Origin: an uncultured Clostridia bacterium
GTDB lineage: Bacteria > Bacillota > Clostridia > Oscillospirales > Ruminococcaceae
Assembly (NCBI GenBank): GCA_947627875.1
Contig: CANQXS010000004.1
Coordinates: forward strand, 1-64,000
Direction: 5' to 3'
DNA: 64,000 bases
Under the pieces are notes generated by a model. That model did not search any database and was not told the DNA's origin. It worked only from the letters and a program-made list of their open reading frames with translations. Positions 36,977 through 46,586 of this stretch are shown one piece after another (positions within the stretch are counted from its first letter, which is position 1; every line of letters starts with the position of its first letter). The translations under genes were made by a program, and so were the position numbers.

Positions 36977-38101
36977 TCAGAAAATATAGCGGACGAAATT
37001 GTAGAAGCCGCTGTTCACGGCATTGGCGTCGTGGTCTGCTCCGGGAACGTCGTAGCAGATATGCTTTACGCCGTTGCTGGTCATAATCTCGTCATATTTC
37101 TTATAGGTATCGCCGACGGTATGGTCGTTCGTTCCTCCGCATATCATAAGCAGTTTCGGGCTGTATTCCTTTCCCTCGAACGTGAGCTCGTTCTCAGAGA
37201 GCTGACCTTTATGCTCCATAGCCCAGTCCCTCATCGGGGTAAGCCCGGGAGCGGGAGCAAAGGCTCCGCAATAAGCAAACAGGTCGGGGCGCTCAAAGCC
37301 GATGAACAGCGCCTCTCTGCCGCCCATCGAGAAGCCGGCTATGGCGGTGTTTTCCCTGCCGGCGAGAACGGAATAATGCGTCTCGATATACGGCATCAGG
37401 CTGCCCGTGAGGTCGTAAATGAAATCATCATAGGGCAGCACGGCTTCGGGAGTAAACGCAGGCTGCATATTCGGGTCACCGGTCGCGTACATATTCGGGA
37501 ATACGATTATCATATCCTTCGCGAGACCGTCAATCGCGAGGTTGGTGCAGATCTGAACAAGCCTGTAGGCGGGGTCGTTGAGAAACGTTCCTTCGTCGCA
37601 GAATATGCCGTGGAGCATATAAATGACAGGGTATTTTTTAGTGGGGTCGTAATTCGCGGGGAGGACAACGTTTGCCCATCTGTCGCACTTGGTGAATTCG
37701 GAATAGTATTTTATATGCTCGGCTCTGGGATATGTAACGCCGGAGCGGTTATCGGAAGCCGAAGTCGGGCAGAACTGCTCTATCTCCACGGTATCCATAA
37801 GCTCCTGCTTCGGCGGGTCTAACTTAGCCAAAACGCGGAGTATCGCTACCGCGTCGGAGAGATCAACTTTATGGTTGCCGTCGTAATCTGCTGCGGACTC
37901 GTCAAAATCGCCTGTGCTCAAATGAGCGAGGTTACGAAGAATTGCCACAGCATCGGGGAGATCAAGCTCTCCGCTGCCGTTGACATCTCCCAAAACAGCG
38001 GCGCGTGCCGACTGCGCATAGCTTCCGAAAGCAGAAACGGGAGCCGAGAGGCAGCCGCAAAGAAGTATCGCCGATAGCAGCACCGATATGAATTTTTTCA
38101 T
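36977..38101 (-). CDS. Secreted alpha/beta-hydrolase esterase (feruloyl/acetyl-xylan esterase-like) with N-terminal dockerin
   Basis: Signal peptide MKKFISVLLSAILLCGCLSAPVSAFG; dockerin GDVNGSGELDLPDAVAILRNLAHL / DGNHKVDLSDAVAILRVLAKL; esterase YPVIYMLHGIF...IAGFSMGGREALFIG; ORF track start 38122. Confidence 0.9.
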   Translation of the reverse strand: MKKFISVLLSAILLCGCLSAPVSAFGSYAQSARAAVLGDVNGSGELDLPDAVAILRNLAHLSTGDFDESAADYDGNHKVDLSDAVAILRVLAKLDPPKQELMDTVEIEQFCPTSASDNRSGVTYPRAEHIKYYSEFTKCDRWANVVLPANYDPTKKYPVIYMLHGIFCDEGTFLNDPAYRLVQICTNLAIDGLAKDMIIVFPNMYATGDPNMQPAFTPEAVLPYDDFIYDLTGSLMPYIETHYSVLAGRENTAIAGFSMGGREALFIGFERPDLFAYCGAFAPAPGLTPMRDWAMEHKGQLSENELTFEGKEYSPKLLMICGGTNDHTVGDTYKKYDEIMTSNGVKHICYDVPGADHDANAVNSGFYNFVRYIF

Positions 38102-38177
38102 TGAAAAACGCTTCCTTTCCAAGTATTACACTAATTATAACAGCACTGCGGGCAAAAATCAACCTTTAGGCAAAAAT

Positions 38178-38203
38178 AAATCCCCCAAAAAGGGGGATTT
38201 TTG
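38178..38203 (-). terminator. Hairpin terminator outside left end of island II
   Basis: AAATCCCCC-aaaaa-GGGGGATTT. Confidence 0.65.
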
Positions 38204-38273
38204 AGATTGTGAAATTATCTCTTCGAGTTTAAACTATCATTTCGCGCAACCTGTTTTATTTTCTCTTGCATAT

Positions 38274-38299
38274 TCAAATCGCGCTGTGATGGCGTAAAC
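38274..38299. repeat. Candidate left attachment-site repeat
   Basis: TCAAATCGCGC (38274-38284) + ATGGCGTAAAC (38289-38299), both present at 49699-49734. Confidence 0.45.
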
Positions 38300-38413
38300 G
38301 ACAGGTAACTCGCTTTCTCCGACTTTTCCTAATTTTTTGCGTCTTTTTGCAGCTTTGTTGACCAAAGGTTGACCAACAACATTACCTCATGGCATATCTC
38401 TGCTTAAAAATAA

Positions 38414-41002
38414 TCATGCCTTCTTTTGGTCTACCACTTTACACCTTCTCGCAAAATCTTCATGCCACTTTTTAAGGCGGTCAATATCGTTCTCTATATC
38501 GCTCAATTCCGGCAAACTCACCGGTCGTTCCAAAGACTGAGAGTGCTCATACTCAGAATATTTTGTCATCATGCTGTCAAACAAGGCGACATCATCGAGT
38601 GTGACAATCTTTAGGTATCTTAATCTATGCGATTGTACCGAAGGTCTGAAACGCATGACGATATTGTTGAGAAGATCCGTCTCTATTCCGTGCTCTACGG
38701 CTTTTCTGAGATCCGAGCACAACGATTTTATGCCGTTGTCGTACTCATCATAGCTTCCTTCTTTTTGAAGCTTTTTGAGTCTGGGAATTTTGTCGGATAG
38801 TTTGCCGAGAGCCTTATCTATGCTTGCCGAGCCGATATATTGAAGCTCGGAAGGCTCTCCCAACGGGCTGTTTCTCAGTTCAACCAACTTAAGCTTAAGT
38901 TCCGCGTGTTGTTCATTATTATAATTATCAACGCATGATTTCAAAAGCTCTGAAAAAGCAAGTCGGTGCGTGAAAACTATCACCTGACGTTCTGTGGAAA
39001 GTCTTACCAGACGTTTTGCGACACGTTTCTCATATCTATGGTCCAAGGAATTGATGGGGTCATCAAATATGAACGGCAAAACCTTATCCCAAGAGGAAAG
39101 ATCGGCAAGAAATGCCGCAAGTGACACCACGCGGAATTCCCCTTCGCTCAATATTTCGCCTGTTTTTCTCTTTTTGACGGCTCCTTTCAGGACGACCTTG
39201 TGGTATGCCCTTCCCTTTTCAGCTTCGGAAACAAGCTCTACCCTGATTTTTTTATCGGTATCCATCAGCCGCATCTCCTCATTGAAACGCCTGATATATG
39301 TATCCGTAATCAGCAGCTTGGTCAGGTCTTTTTTCAGCGATGTGACCGCGTTGGTCTTGCAGGAAGATATGCCGTTATTTATCATGATGTCCTTCCTGCG
39401 AACATCTTTATTCTCGTTTATCCATTTTGCAGTCAGAAGGTCGTTTAACCGTTTTATATGCCCATCTCTGTTTTCGATGAGATTTTTAAGCGATTCTATT
39501 TTGCTGTCATAAGCGGATATACATCTGTCCTTTATTTCCTGCAAAGCCTTTAGCTCGACAAATTTGGGAATTTCTGTCGTTACGTCGCTTGTGTATTCCA
39601 AAAGCCATTTGCACCTTGACGCGGCTGTTTTATATACTGAAATAATAAAATTGATCAAATCATCAGGCAAACTTATAGCTCTAAGAGTGCCTTCTGTGTT
39701 CTCAATGTTTATTTTTCCATATTCTTTTTGAAGCTCGTCCGTAAATTGTTTGAAATTCTCAAGAGCTTTTTCCGCTTTCTTTATAGCCGAAGATGAAGCG
39801 TATTTTGCAAATTCTTCAATGCGTTTCAGAGCGTCTTCCGAAAGGGTCTGCTGACACAAAGCGCACTTGCCGTCAACGGCTATGCTGTCGGCAGATTCAA
39901 CGCCCGCGTCCTTTGCATAATTGACCGCATTCGACCACATTGTTTTCCATTTATCAGAGCCTGTACGGTTTAACAACGAAACGCTTTTCAGTCCGTATAT
40001 CGTCCTGTCCGCCTCAGTCTTGGCGTCTATCTGAGCCTGCCGCAAGGTTAAATATTTTTCGCCCGCGCTGTTTCCCGTTTTTGCGATTAAAGCCGCCAAC
40101 TCTTCAAACCGCTTTTCAATAAACGCTTTCTGAGATTTGAGCTCACTAAGCTTCTGAGCGGGGTCCTGCTCTTTTAAATCTTCCCGAAGCATATTAAGCT
40201 CCGTCTGTTCCTTCTCCGTCCAGATAATTTCCGAAATAAAATTATCAAATTGTTTAAGCGAATTGAGATTAAGAAAAGCGTTCACGGATTTCTGTGTAAA
40301 AATTGCTTCATCGGGCTTGGTCATGAGAGCCGAATTATCCTTCTTCACATCCTCAAACTTTTCTTTAACACCTTCATACACCTTCGCCATAGCCGACAGC
40401 ATCGACAGCGCCTGCGGCTCGTAAACGATCTCGTTTCTCTCTTCGACAAATCTTTTTGCCACCGATGAATCGTAAATGTTCAGCGGACAATTGCTTTCAA
40501 GATACGGGTGCCAGGGAATATTTCTCTCGCTGCCGTCGTCGATGTATGTCAGTGTTGCTTTCGGCTTCGACTCGCCGGACTTATAGATATTTCCTAAAAT
40601 TTCATCTGAATTTTTGGGCGATGCCGCGCTCTTTAGTATTCTGACATAAGACGACTTTCCGCAGCCGTTTTCGCCGTATACTATAGTTAGATTGTTTCCG
40701 AACTCCAAAGGCTTTGTCGGAACCAATGCGCCGACGTCCTGAACTTCCGATATACTTTTCAAAATAACGGGACAGCCCTCAGAGGACGAAAGTTTTATCT
40801 CGGTAGGGAAATCGACCGCCGGAGCAAATTTTCCCGCCTCTCTGAGATATTCCGCCTTGGCAAGGCTAAAAGCCCTTGATATAAGCCTGTCCATATTGTC
40901 GTCGCCGTGCCATAAACGGCAAAAAAGGTCTTTTTGCCAGTCGTCGGCTTTTTTGAACCAATTTTTCAGGAGCGATACCGCATCCGGCTGAACGTCGTTC
41001 AT
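38414..41002 (-). CDS. AAA family ATPase (AAA_13; RloC/PrrC-like), putative RNase effector
   Basis: Walker A VYGENGCGKSSYVRIL; zinc-hook-like CALCQQTL within the coiled coil; Walker B FIFDDPINSLDH; C-terminal LRKAVEHGIE and YSEYEHSQ motifs. Confidence 0.78.
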   Translation of the reverse strand: MNDVQPDAVSLLKNWFKKADDWQKDLFCRLWHGDDNMDRLISRAFSLAKAEYLREAGKFAPAVDFPTEIKLSSSEGCPVILKSISEVQDVGALVPTKPLEFGNNLTIVYGENGCGKSSYVRILKSAASPKNSDEILGNIYKSGESKPKATLTYIDDGSERNIPWHPYLESNCPLNIYDSSVAKRFVEERNEIVYEPQALSMLSAMAKVYEGVKEKFEDVKKDNSALMTKPDEAIFTQKSVNAFLNLNSLKQFDNFISEIIWTEKEQTELNMLREDLKEQDPAQKLSELKSQKAFIEKRFEELAALIAKTGNSAGEKYLTLRQAQIDAKTEADRTIYGLKSVSLLNRTGSDKWKTMWSNAVNYAKDAGVESADSIAVDGKCALCQQTLSEDALKRIEEFAKYASSSAIKKAEKALENFKQFTDELQKEYGKINIENTEGTLRAISLPDDLINFIISVYKTAASRCKWLLEYTSDVTTEIPKFVELKALQEIKDRCISAYDSKIESLKNLIENRDGHIKRLNDLLTAKWINENKDVRRKDIMINNGISSCKTNAVTSLKKDLTKLLITDTYIRRFNEEMRLMDTDKKIRVELVSEAEKGRAYHKVVLKGAVKKRKTGEILSEGEFRVVSLAAFLADLSSWDKVLPFIFDDPINSLDHRYEKRVAKRLVRLSTERQVIVFTHRLAFSELLKSCVDNYNNEQHAELKLKLVELRNSPLGEPSELQYIGSASIDKALGKLSDKIPRLKKLQKEGSYDEYDNGIKSLCSDLRKAVEHGIETDLLNNIVMRFRPSVQSHRLRYLKIVTLDDVALFDSMMTKYSEYEHSQSLERPVSLPELSDIENDIDRLKKWHEDFARRCKVVDQKKA

Positions 41003-41016
41003 ATTACACCTCTCAG

Positions 41017-42111
41017 TTAAATAATTATCTCATCATTACACTCAAACTTACCAATCGCGTCGGCATAGCTCAGCCTGCCCGATTTGATCTCTTCGGCAAG
41101 GAGCAGGAGGTTGACCGAGTTTATCACTGCGCCGTTAATTGACGACCGCTGGCTGATGTTCAGAATCCTGTCCCTGAATCCGCCCGTAAATTCTCCCGAA
41201 ACAAACGCAAAATTAAAGCTGCTTACGGTGCTGTCGAAGATTTTCCACCACTCGTTCGGGTTCAGATTTTTATCGCGCTTGCGGTTTTCTTCGAGATACC
41301 TCAGCATTTCGTCCGCTTGCGTGATGGGCAGGGAATACCCCTTGCCGTATGCCTTGTTGTCGATGATAAGCCCTTTGTTTCCGTGATATACGCAGACGTC
41401 GGGCTTTCTTGAATCGCCGAGCCGCGAGCCGCTGAAGCCGAGTTCTCCCGTCAGCAGATCGGCAGTCTGGAGTTCATATTCCCTGTCTGCGCTGCCGTCA
41501 AACCCGAGGTCGATAAGCACAAGATATTTGTGGTTGATGTGATTAAGCCGCCCGCGAACGCTGTCCTTAAGAAGCGTGACGTCAGACTTTGAAGTATGCT
41601 CCGAGGCGGCGATATTCGGAATATCAAGACCGATTATGCTGTCGGTGATTCGGAACTTTCCGCCGCTTTTTCTTATGTTTATGCCTATGTTCATCAGCCC
41701 CTGAATATCGTCAAGAACCGTTTCGACGTCCTCGCTCATACCCTTTGTTTTGAGATATTCCGCAGCTTCCTCGGCGGTGCGGTAGTCGGTCGTCAGATAC
41801 TTGATGAGATATGTCCTTCTGTTTCTGAGATAATTTCTGTCCGACGGCTTTGTCGCAAGCATATCCCACATTACGCGCTTGTCAATGCGTCTGAATTTTG
41901 AAGCGCCGACCGAGTATTTCAAAATCTTCTTGCCCTCAAGCGTGATGCGATAGGACTGGGCGATGGTATCGGTGTAGACCGTATAGCCCAAATCAGCCTT
42001 GACTTCTTTCGGAACTTGAACGACCCAGCCGACGCTTTTGAGCCACGAGCATATCGTTCTTACATATTTATCCGACGTCCCCTCGGTGTCGGTGAGGAGT
42101 TTAACTATCCC
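41017..42111 (-). pseudogene. FokI-type restriction endonuclease, N-terminally truncated; cleavage domain intact
   Basis: SRKPDVCVYHGNKGLIIDNKAYGKGYSLPITQADEMLRYLEENRKRDKNLNPNEWW matches the FokI nuclease domain as remembered; homologous frame extends 5' of the called TTG (41991) to 42111, where a stop interrupts it. Confidence 0.85.
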
Positions 42112-42833
42112 TTAAAAATCACGTCTCTATGATAATCAAGGTTGATCTTCATCTCTTCTGACAAGTGGAAATTATGCAGCTGAATGTCGTGTTCTATCTT
42201 TCTCTTGTTATAGTCGGAAACTTCACTCGAAATAATCATATTTAAGTTATTGTCAAATGTTATGAGCCCGCTGTCAAAAAGTCTGTCATATAGAGGTGAC
42301 AGCAACAGACCGTTTTCCGAACTCAATCTTTCTGCGTTGTCGCTTGAACGCCAAGGCTTTATATGACTTGCGATGAGCAGCCTTGCATCGTCTATTCCTG
42401 TGACAATGCACTTCTTATATTTTAGCATTATTCTGTCTCTGAATATTCCCTGACCGATTCTTGCCTTGATTATCATCTGTTTTTCGGTGATGTCAAGACT
42501 TGCACTGTTATTTATCTCGTCAATCTCACGTTGTATTATCGGGTTTACCCCGTCGATGATTTCATTATCGTTCATAGAGCGCAATCCCCAATATCCTTCT
42601 CCGAGACCGTATACGGAATAGAATAAATCCGGTGCGCCCCGATATGATTTTGTCTGACTGCAATGCCTTTGGATCACTGCTCTAACATTATTCCTCCAAT
42701 TTATGTTTGACAGCATAGGAGCTAGCAATCCGCGATTTTCGATACGCTCCGAAATCTCATTGAGCGAACCCATACCCCCAAGTTCGGACAATGCCGATAC
42801 TATTTCGGATAGGTAGCTGACACCGTTTGGCAT
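42105..42833 (-). CDS. HNH endonuclease with N-terminal winged-helix-like domain
   Basis: GIFRDRIMLKYKKCIVTGIDDARLLIASHIKPWRSSDNAERLSSENGLLLSPLYDRLFDSGLITFD; RBS AAGGAGA before ATG. Confidence 0.88.
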   Translation of the reverse strand: MPNGVSYLSEIVSALSELGGMGSLNEISERIENRGLLAPMLSNINWRNNVRAVIQRHCSQTKSYRGAPDLFYSVYGLGEGYWGLRSMNDNEIIDGVNPIIQREIDEINNSASLDITEKQMIIKARIGQGIFRDRIMLKYKKCIVTGIDDARLLIASHIKPWRSSDNAERLSSENGLLLSPLYDRLFDSGLITFDNNLNMIISSEVSDYNKRKIEHDIQLHNFHLSEEMKINLDYHRDVIFKG

Positions 42834-42837
42834 AAAA

Positions 42838-43281
42838 TCATCTCCTTAAATCCTTTATCACTTTACGTTTCGCTGTCTCTCCGACAGTCAGCCTGATTAT
42901 GTCGATTTTAAGCGCATTTTCGGGTTGAAAATACATTCTCTCGCAGTCACCGACGGGGCTGTAATTGTTGTAAATAAAGCATTCCGAGGGCTTAAAGTCG
43001 GTATCTTCGGGTTTTAGTGCGTTGAGATATTTTATCGGGTCGGCGATGCCGAGGTTGCGAAAGCTCGGTCTTTTATTCAGCACGACCGACGCATAGGACA
43101 TGACATAGCTGAAATACAGAAAGTCGTTGCTGACGGTTCTGTATCCCGCTTTTTTGAAGCTTTGGGAGACCGCTCCCGAGCCTGCAAATATATCAATCGC
43201 CGACGACACCTTCGGTATCTCCGAGTTGATGACGCCGCAAATTTTATCCGTCAGAAGGCTTTTGCCGCCAATATATCTCAT
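42838..43281 (-). pseudogene. 5' fragment of FokI-type D12-class adenine methyltransferase (motifs X and I only)
   Basis: MRYIGGKSLLTDKI, IDIFAGSGAVSQSFKKAGY, YNNYSPVGDCERMYFQPENALKIDIIR; ends before a DPPY motif. Confidence 0.78.
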
Positions 43282-43365
43282 CGCTTGACCTCTTTTTACA
43301 ATTATACATAATAATTATACCATGAAAATCCGAAATGTCAACGAGGATAAACGCTTTACGCCGCG

Positions 43366-44466
43366 TTATTTGGCTCCGCACCTCTCCATTATCCCCTCGG
43401 CAATCGCCCGAATTTCCGCCTTAAACTTCTCCCCCATCTCGTAAAGCTCATCAGTCGGCAGTCCGTTGCGGATCAGTCGCTTTTTAAGGCTGTTCATCTC
43501 TGCCTTGCGCACCTCTTTCGCCTGACAAAACTCGTCGTACTCCGCAGGGCAGCGCGTATTTATCCCTGCGGCTTTCAAGTAGCCGTCATACCGCCTGACA
43601 AACGCGTCATAGGTGCGCTTTATCTGCGAATACTCCTCGGTGTGCTCCTTGTAGATTGCCTCTTTTTGCTCCTTGTGGGCGGCTTGGCAGGACGCCTGCC
43701 GGCAGCAGACTTCCTCTTCTATTCCGAGGAACATCTTCCCGCAAAAGCCGCATTTTCGCGGGCTGAGGGCGTTTCGGTGCACTATCTGCCCAAGCTCAAA
43801 GAGCAAGGTTTCAAGGCAGTTGCCGCACTTATGAAACGCGCCGAACGTATAATCGTCGCAAAAAATAATCGTTTCGGATAGCAGGACGGCAAAGGCGTTA
43901 ATCTTTTGCCCGCAGTCAAAGTACGCCGCGTCTCCGATTGCCCCAAAATTACTGTCAAAAAAAGTGGTGATTTTCGCGGAAATTTCGGCTTGTATCCTGC
44001 TTTTATTGAGCGTGGCGAGCAGGACATCGTTCGGCGCAGACAACGCCGTCCGCTCCTCGCCATAAAGCTCTTGAGCCGCAGTCATCAAGCCGCGTAGAAA
44101 AATATTTTCGCCGTATGAACGCGGGGTTTTGTCCAAGAGGACGAGCGGTCGGTCGTTTATGACCGCGAAGTCCGATTGGGAACAAAACCAGCTTTCATTT
44201 TCGGCAGTGAATCCCGCAAGCATATCATCGGCATTGACAGGAACGCCCCTGCCGATGTGCAGCGCGCTCAAAAACCTGTTGAGGCAGTTTTCGATAAGCG
44301 TCCCGCTGTCGCGAAATGCAAGGTGCTGCCTTAAAATCTCATCAAAAGTAAAGTTTTTTGTGTTCAAAACTGCCGCTTTGATACTTTCGCTATCATCATT
44401 AACAGACTGTGCGATGTCAATCGTGCGGTCTGTTTCGTTTATGCGGTAAATCGTAACAGTTTTCAT
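43366..44466 (-). CDS. DUF6076-like protein with C-terminal Cys cluster
   Basis: KCGFCGKMFLGIEEEVCCRQASC; family name from memory of mobile-element proteins. Confidence 0.5.
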   Translation of the reverse strand: MKTVTIYRINETDRTIDIAQSVNDDSESIKAAVLNTKNFTFDEILRQHLAFRDSGTLIENCLNRFLSALHIGRGVPVNADDMLAGFTAENESWFCSQSDFAVINDRPLVLLDKTPRSYGENIFLRGLMTAAQELYGEERTALSAPNDVLLATLNKSRIQAEISAKITTFFDSNFGAIGDAAYFDCGQKINAFAVLLSETIIFCDDYTFGAFHKCGNCLETLLFELGQIVHRNALSPRKCGFCGKMFLGIEEEVCCRQASCQAAHKEQKEAIYKEHTEEYSQIKRTYDAFVRRYDGYLKAAGINTRCPAEYDEFCQAKEVRKAEMNSLKKRLIRNGLPTDELYEMGEKFKAEIRAIAEGIMERCGAK

Positions 44467-44624
44467 CTTGCGCCTACCGATGTTTTTCCTGCCGTAATTT
44501 CTCTTACAAATCCGTATTTTCGGACTTGAAACGGCTGATTATATATTTTTTTCAAAATTGTTGTACGTTTGCGTGCAACTTTTTTCGTTTTCCCGCTAAG
44601 GGTGAAGGGCGGTGCAAATCGGAG

Positions 44625-44647
44625 TGCGCAAAATGCGCAAAATCCAG
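44625..44647 (+). repeat. 23-nt direct repeat, copy 1
   Basis: TGCGCAAAATGCGCAAAATCCAG; identical to 46189-46211. Confidence 0.95.
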
Positions 44648-44684
44648 GGTACCGCTCTAAAAAACAAAGAAAGGAATTACAACA

Positions 44685-46154
44685 TTGGAACAAAACATCA
44701 ACTGGCAGACTCCGACCCCGATCAGGGCGAACGGTGCGCGGCTCGCGCCTTTTCCCGTCGCTGCTCTGCCGCCCGTTTTGCGGGATTTTGCGGAGGCTCT
44801 CGCGGTCAGCACCTCGACCGACCCTGCTATGGCTGCGACAGCGCTCCTGAGCTCCCTCAGCTACTGCTTTTCGGGAGTTTATCGGGTGCAGGGCAAGGCG
44901 GACCACACCGAGCCGCTTGTCCTTGATTCGCTGATTATCGCCGAGCCGAGCACAAAGAAATCGCCGGTAATCTCTGCTGTAAAAAAGCCCTACGCCGACT
45001 TTGCTCAGGACTGGAACGAGCGCCATAAGACCGAGATTTTTAAGCGTCAGGCGGAGAAAAAGCTGCTCGAACAGCGGCTCTCGGAGCTTGAAAAGTCAGG
45101 CGAAGCGAACGCCGACGAGATAGCCGAACTGCAAACCAAGTTAAGCAATTTTGAGACCGCGGGCTTCCGCCGAATCACCGTCGACGACATCACGCCGGAA
45201 TCGCTCGCTGATAAGCTTAAGCAAAACGGCACCCTGCTGATGATCTCCGACGAGGCGGGAATGCTCGGAAACTTTTCGGGGAGATACTCAAATAACATAC
45301 CTAACCTTGACCTGCTCCTGAAGTCTTGGAACGGCGAGAGCTACATCAGCGACAGGGCGACGAGGGAGAGCGTGTCGCTAAAACGACCGTATATGTCGGT
45401 CTGTCTGGCGGCGCAGCCGTATGTCTTTGACAGCATGATGAGCAACTCGGCGTTCAGGGGCAGCGGACTTTTGGCGAGGTTCGTCTACTGCTTCCCGAAA
45501 GATTTAACGGGTAAACGAAATTACGACAGCGAACCCGTCCCGAAGAGCGTTTCGGAGGGCTACAAACGGCTTATCTACGCGCTTTTGGAGAAAAAATTCG
45601 CCCTGCCCGCCTCGAACTCACGCGAGAAAATAATCACGCTTGACGGCGTGAGTTACGGGCTGTTCGTGAGCTTCTGCAACGACTATCTCGAAAAAGAACT
45701 GTTAGGCGACTTAGCTTTTTGCGCAGACTGGGGCGGCAAGATGCACGGGCTTCTGCTGCGAATTATCGGGCTTTTGCACGGCGTGAAATGCGCTGTCGAG
45801 GGCAAGAATCCCGAGGACGTGCGCGTATCCGAGAGGACGTTTACCGACGCGGTTGCAATCGCGCTCTACTACCGCGACCAGACGGTGCACGCCTACGGGC
45901 TCGGCGATTTCGACGCGGGAACGCTTCAGGCAGAGCGTATCATCGCGAAAATAAAGTCAAATGGGATAACTAATATCCGTCAAAACGACTTGTACCGTCA
46001 GTGCAGGTGCAAGCTCTTCCGCAACGCCGCAGACTTCGACGAAGCCGTTAATATGCTTGAGGATTACGGCTATGTCAGGCGCGAGGTCAGCAGCGGGGCA
46101 AACAATAAACCGATGGTTGACATCACGGTCAATCCGCGAATCTATGAAACGTGA
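44685..46154 (+). CDS. DUF3987 domain-containing protein (mobile-element helicase/primase-associated)
   Basis: STSTDPAMAATALLSSLSYCFSG..., LIIAEPSTKKSPVISAVKKPY, LLMISDEAGMLGNFSGRYS, FRGSGLLARFVYCFP; TTG start. Confidence 0.82.
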   Translation: MEQNINWQTPTPIRANGARLAPFPVAALPPVLRDFAEALAVSTSTDPAMAATALLSSLSYCFSGVYRVQGKADHTEPLVLDSLIIAEPSTKKSPVISAVKKPYADFAQDWNERHKTEIFKRQAEKKLLEQRLSELEKSGEANADEIAELQTKLSNFETAGFRRITVDDITPESLADKLKQNGTLLMISDEAGMLGNFSGRYSNNIPNLDLLLKSWNGESYISDRATRESVSLKRPYMSVCLAAQPYVFDSMMSNSAFRGSGLLARFVYCFPKDLTGKRNYDSEPVPKSVSEGYKRLIYALLEKKFALPASNSREKIITLDGVSYGLFVSFCNDYLEKELLGDLAFCADWGGKMHGLLLRIIGLLHGVKCAVEGKNPEDVRVSERTFTDAVAIALYYRDQTVHAYGLGDFDAGTLQAERIIAKIKSNGITNIRQNDLYRQCRCKLFRNAADFDEAVNMLEDYGYVRREVSSGANNKPMVDITVNPRIYET

Positions 46155-46188
46155 ACTTTGCACATTTTGCACACGCTGAGCGACAAAA

Positions 46189-46211
46189 TGCGCAAAATGC
46201 GCAAAATCCAG
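46189..46211 (+). repeat. 23-nt direct repeat, copy 2
   Basis: TGCGCAAAATGCGCAAAATCCAG. Confidence 0.95.
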
Positions 46212-46232
46212 AAATTTTGAAAGGACGATAAA

Positions 46233-46586
46233 ATGAACGATATTGAGAAAAATGAAAGCCGATTTTGTTCCTGCTCGCCTGCCCTCGGCGTCAACGATTG
46301 CCTCGGTTGCCTTGCAGACAAAATCGGCGTTCATAAGGAAATTATTGGGAACATTGTTGAGCTGCTTGAAAGGCTTATCGATGACAGGGAGAACGGCGAA
46401 GCAAAGAGCCAGCCGGTCGAAATGCTGACTATTAAGGAGTGCGCGGGCGCGGTTTCGGGGCTTTCGGAGCATACCGTGCGCAAGCTGGTCGCGCAGGGCA
46501 AGGTCAAGTCAATTCGCACCGGCGAGGGCAAGCGCGGGAAGATCCTCGTCAACAAAGCTGATCTGCTTAACTATTTTCAGCGGTGA
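46233..46586 (+). CDS. HTH/excisionase-family DNA-binding protein
   Basis: LTIKECAGAVSGLSEHTVRKLVAQGKVKSIRTGEGKRGKILVNKADLLNYF. Confidence 0.75.
   Translation: MNDIEKNESRFCSCSPALGVNDCLGCLADKIGVHKEIIGNIVELLERLIDDRENGEAKSQPVEMLTIKECAGAVSGLSEHTVRKLVAQGKVKSIRTGEGKRGKILVNKADLLNYFQR

Noticed and set aside
44463-45026. 187-aa minus-strand ORF over the DUF3987 5' region
   Set aside because: Overlaps DUF3987 coding sequence and the 23-nt repeat; low-complexity translation
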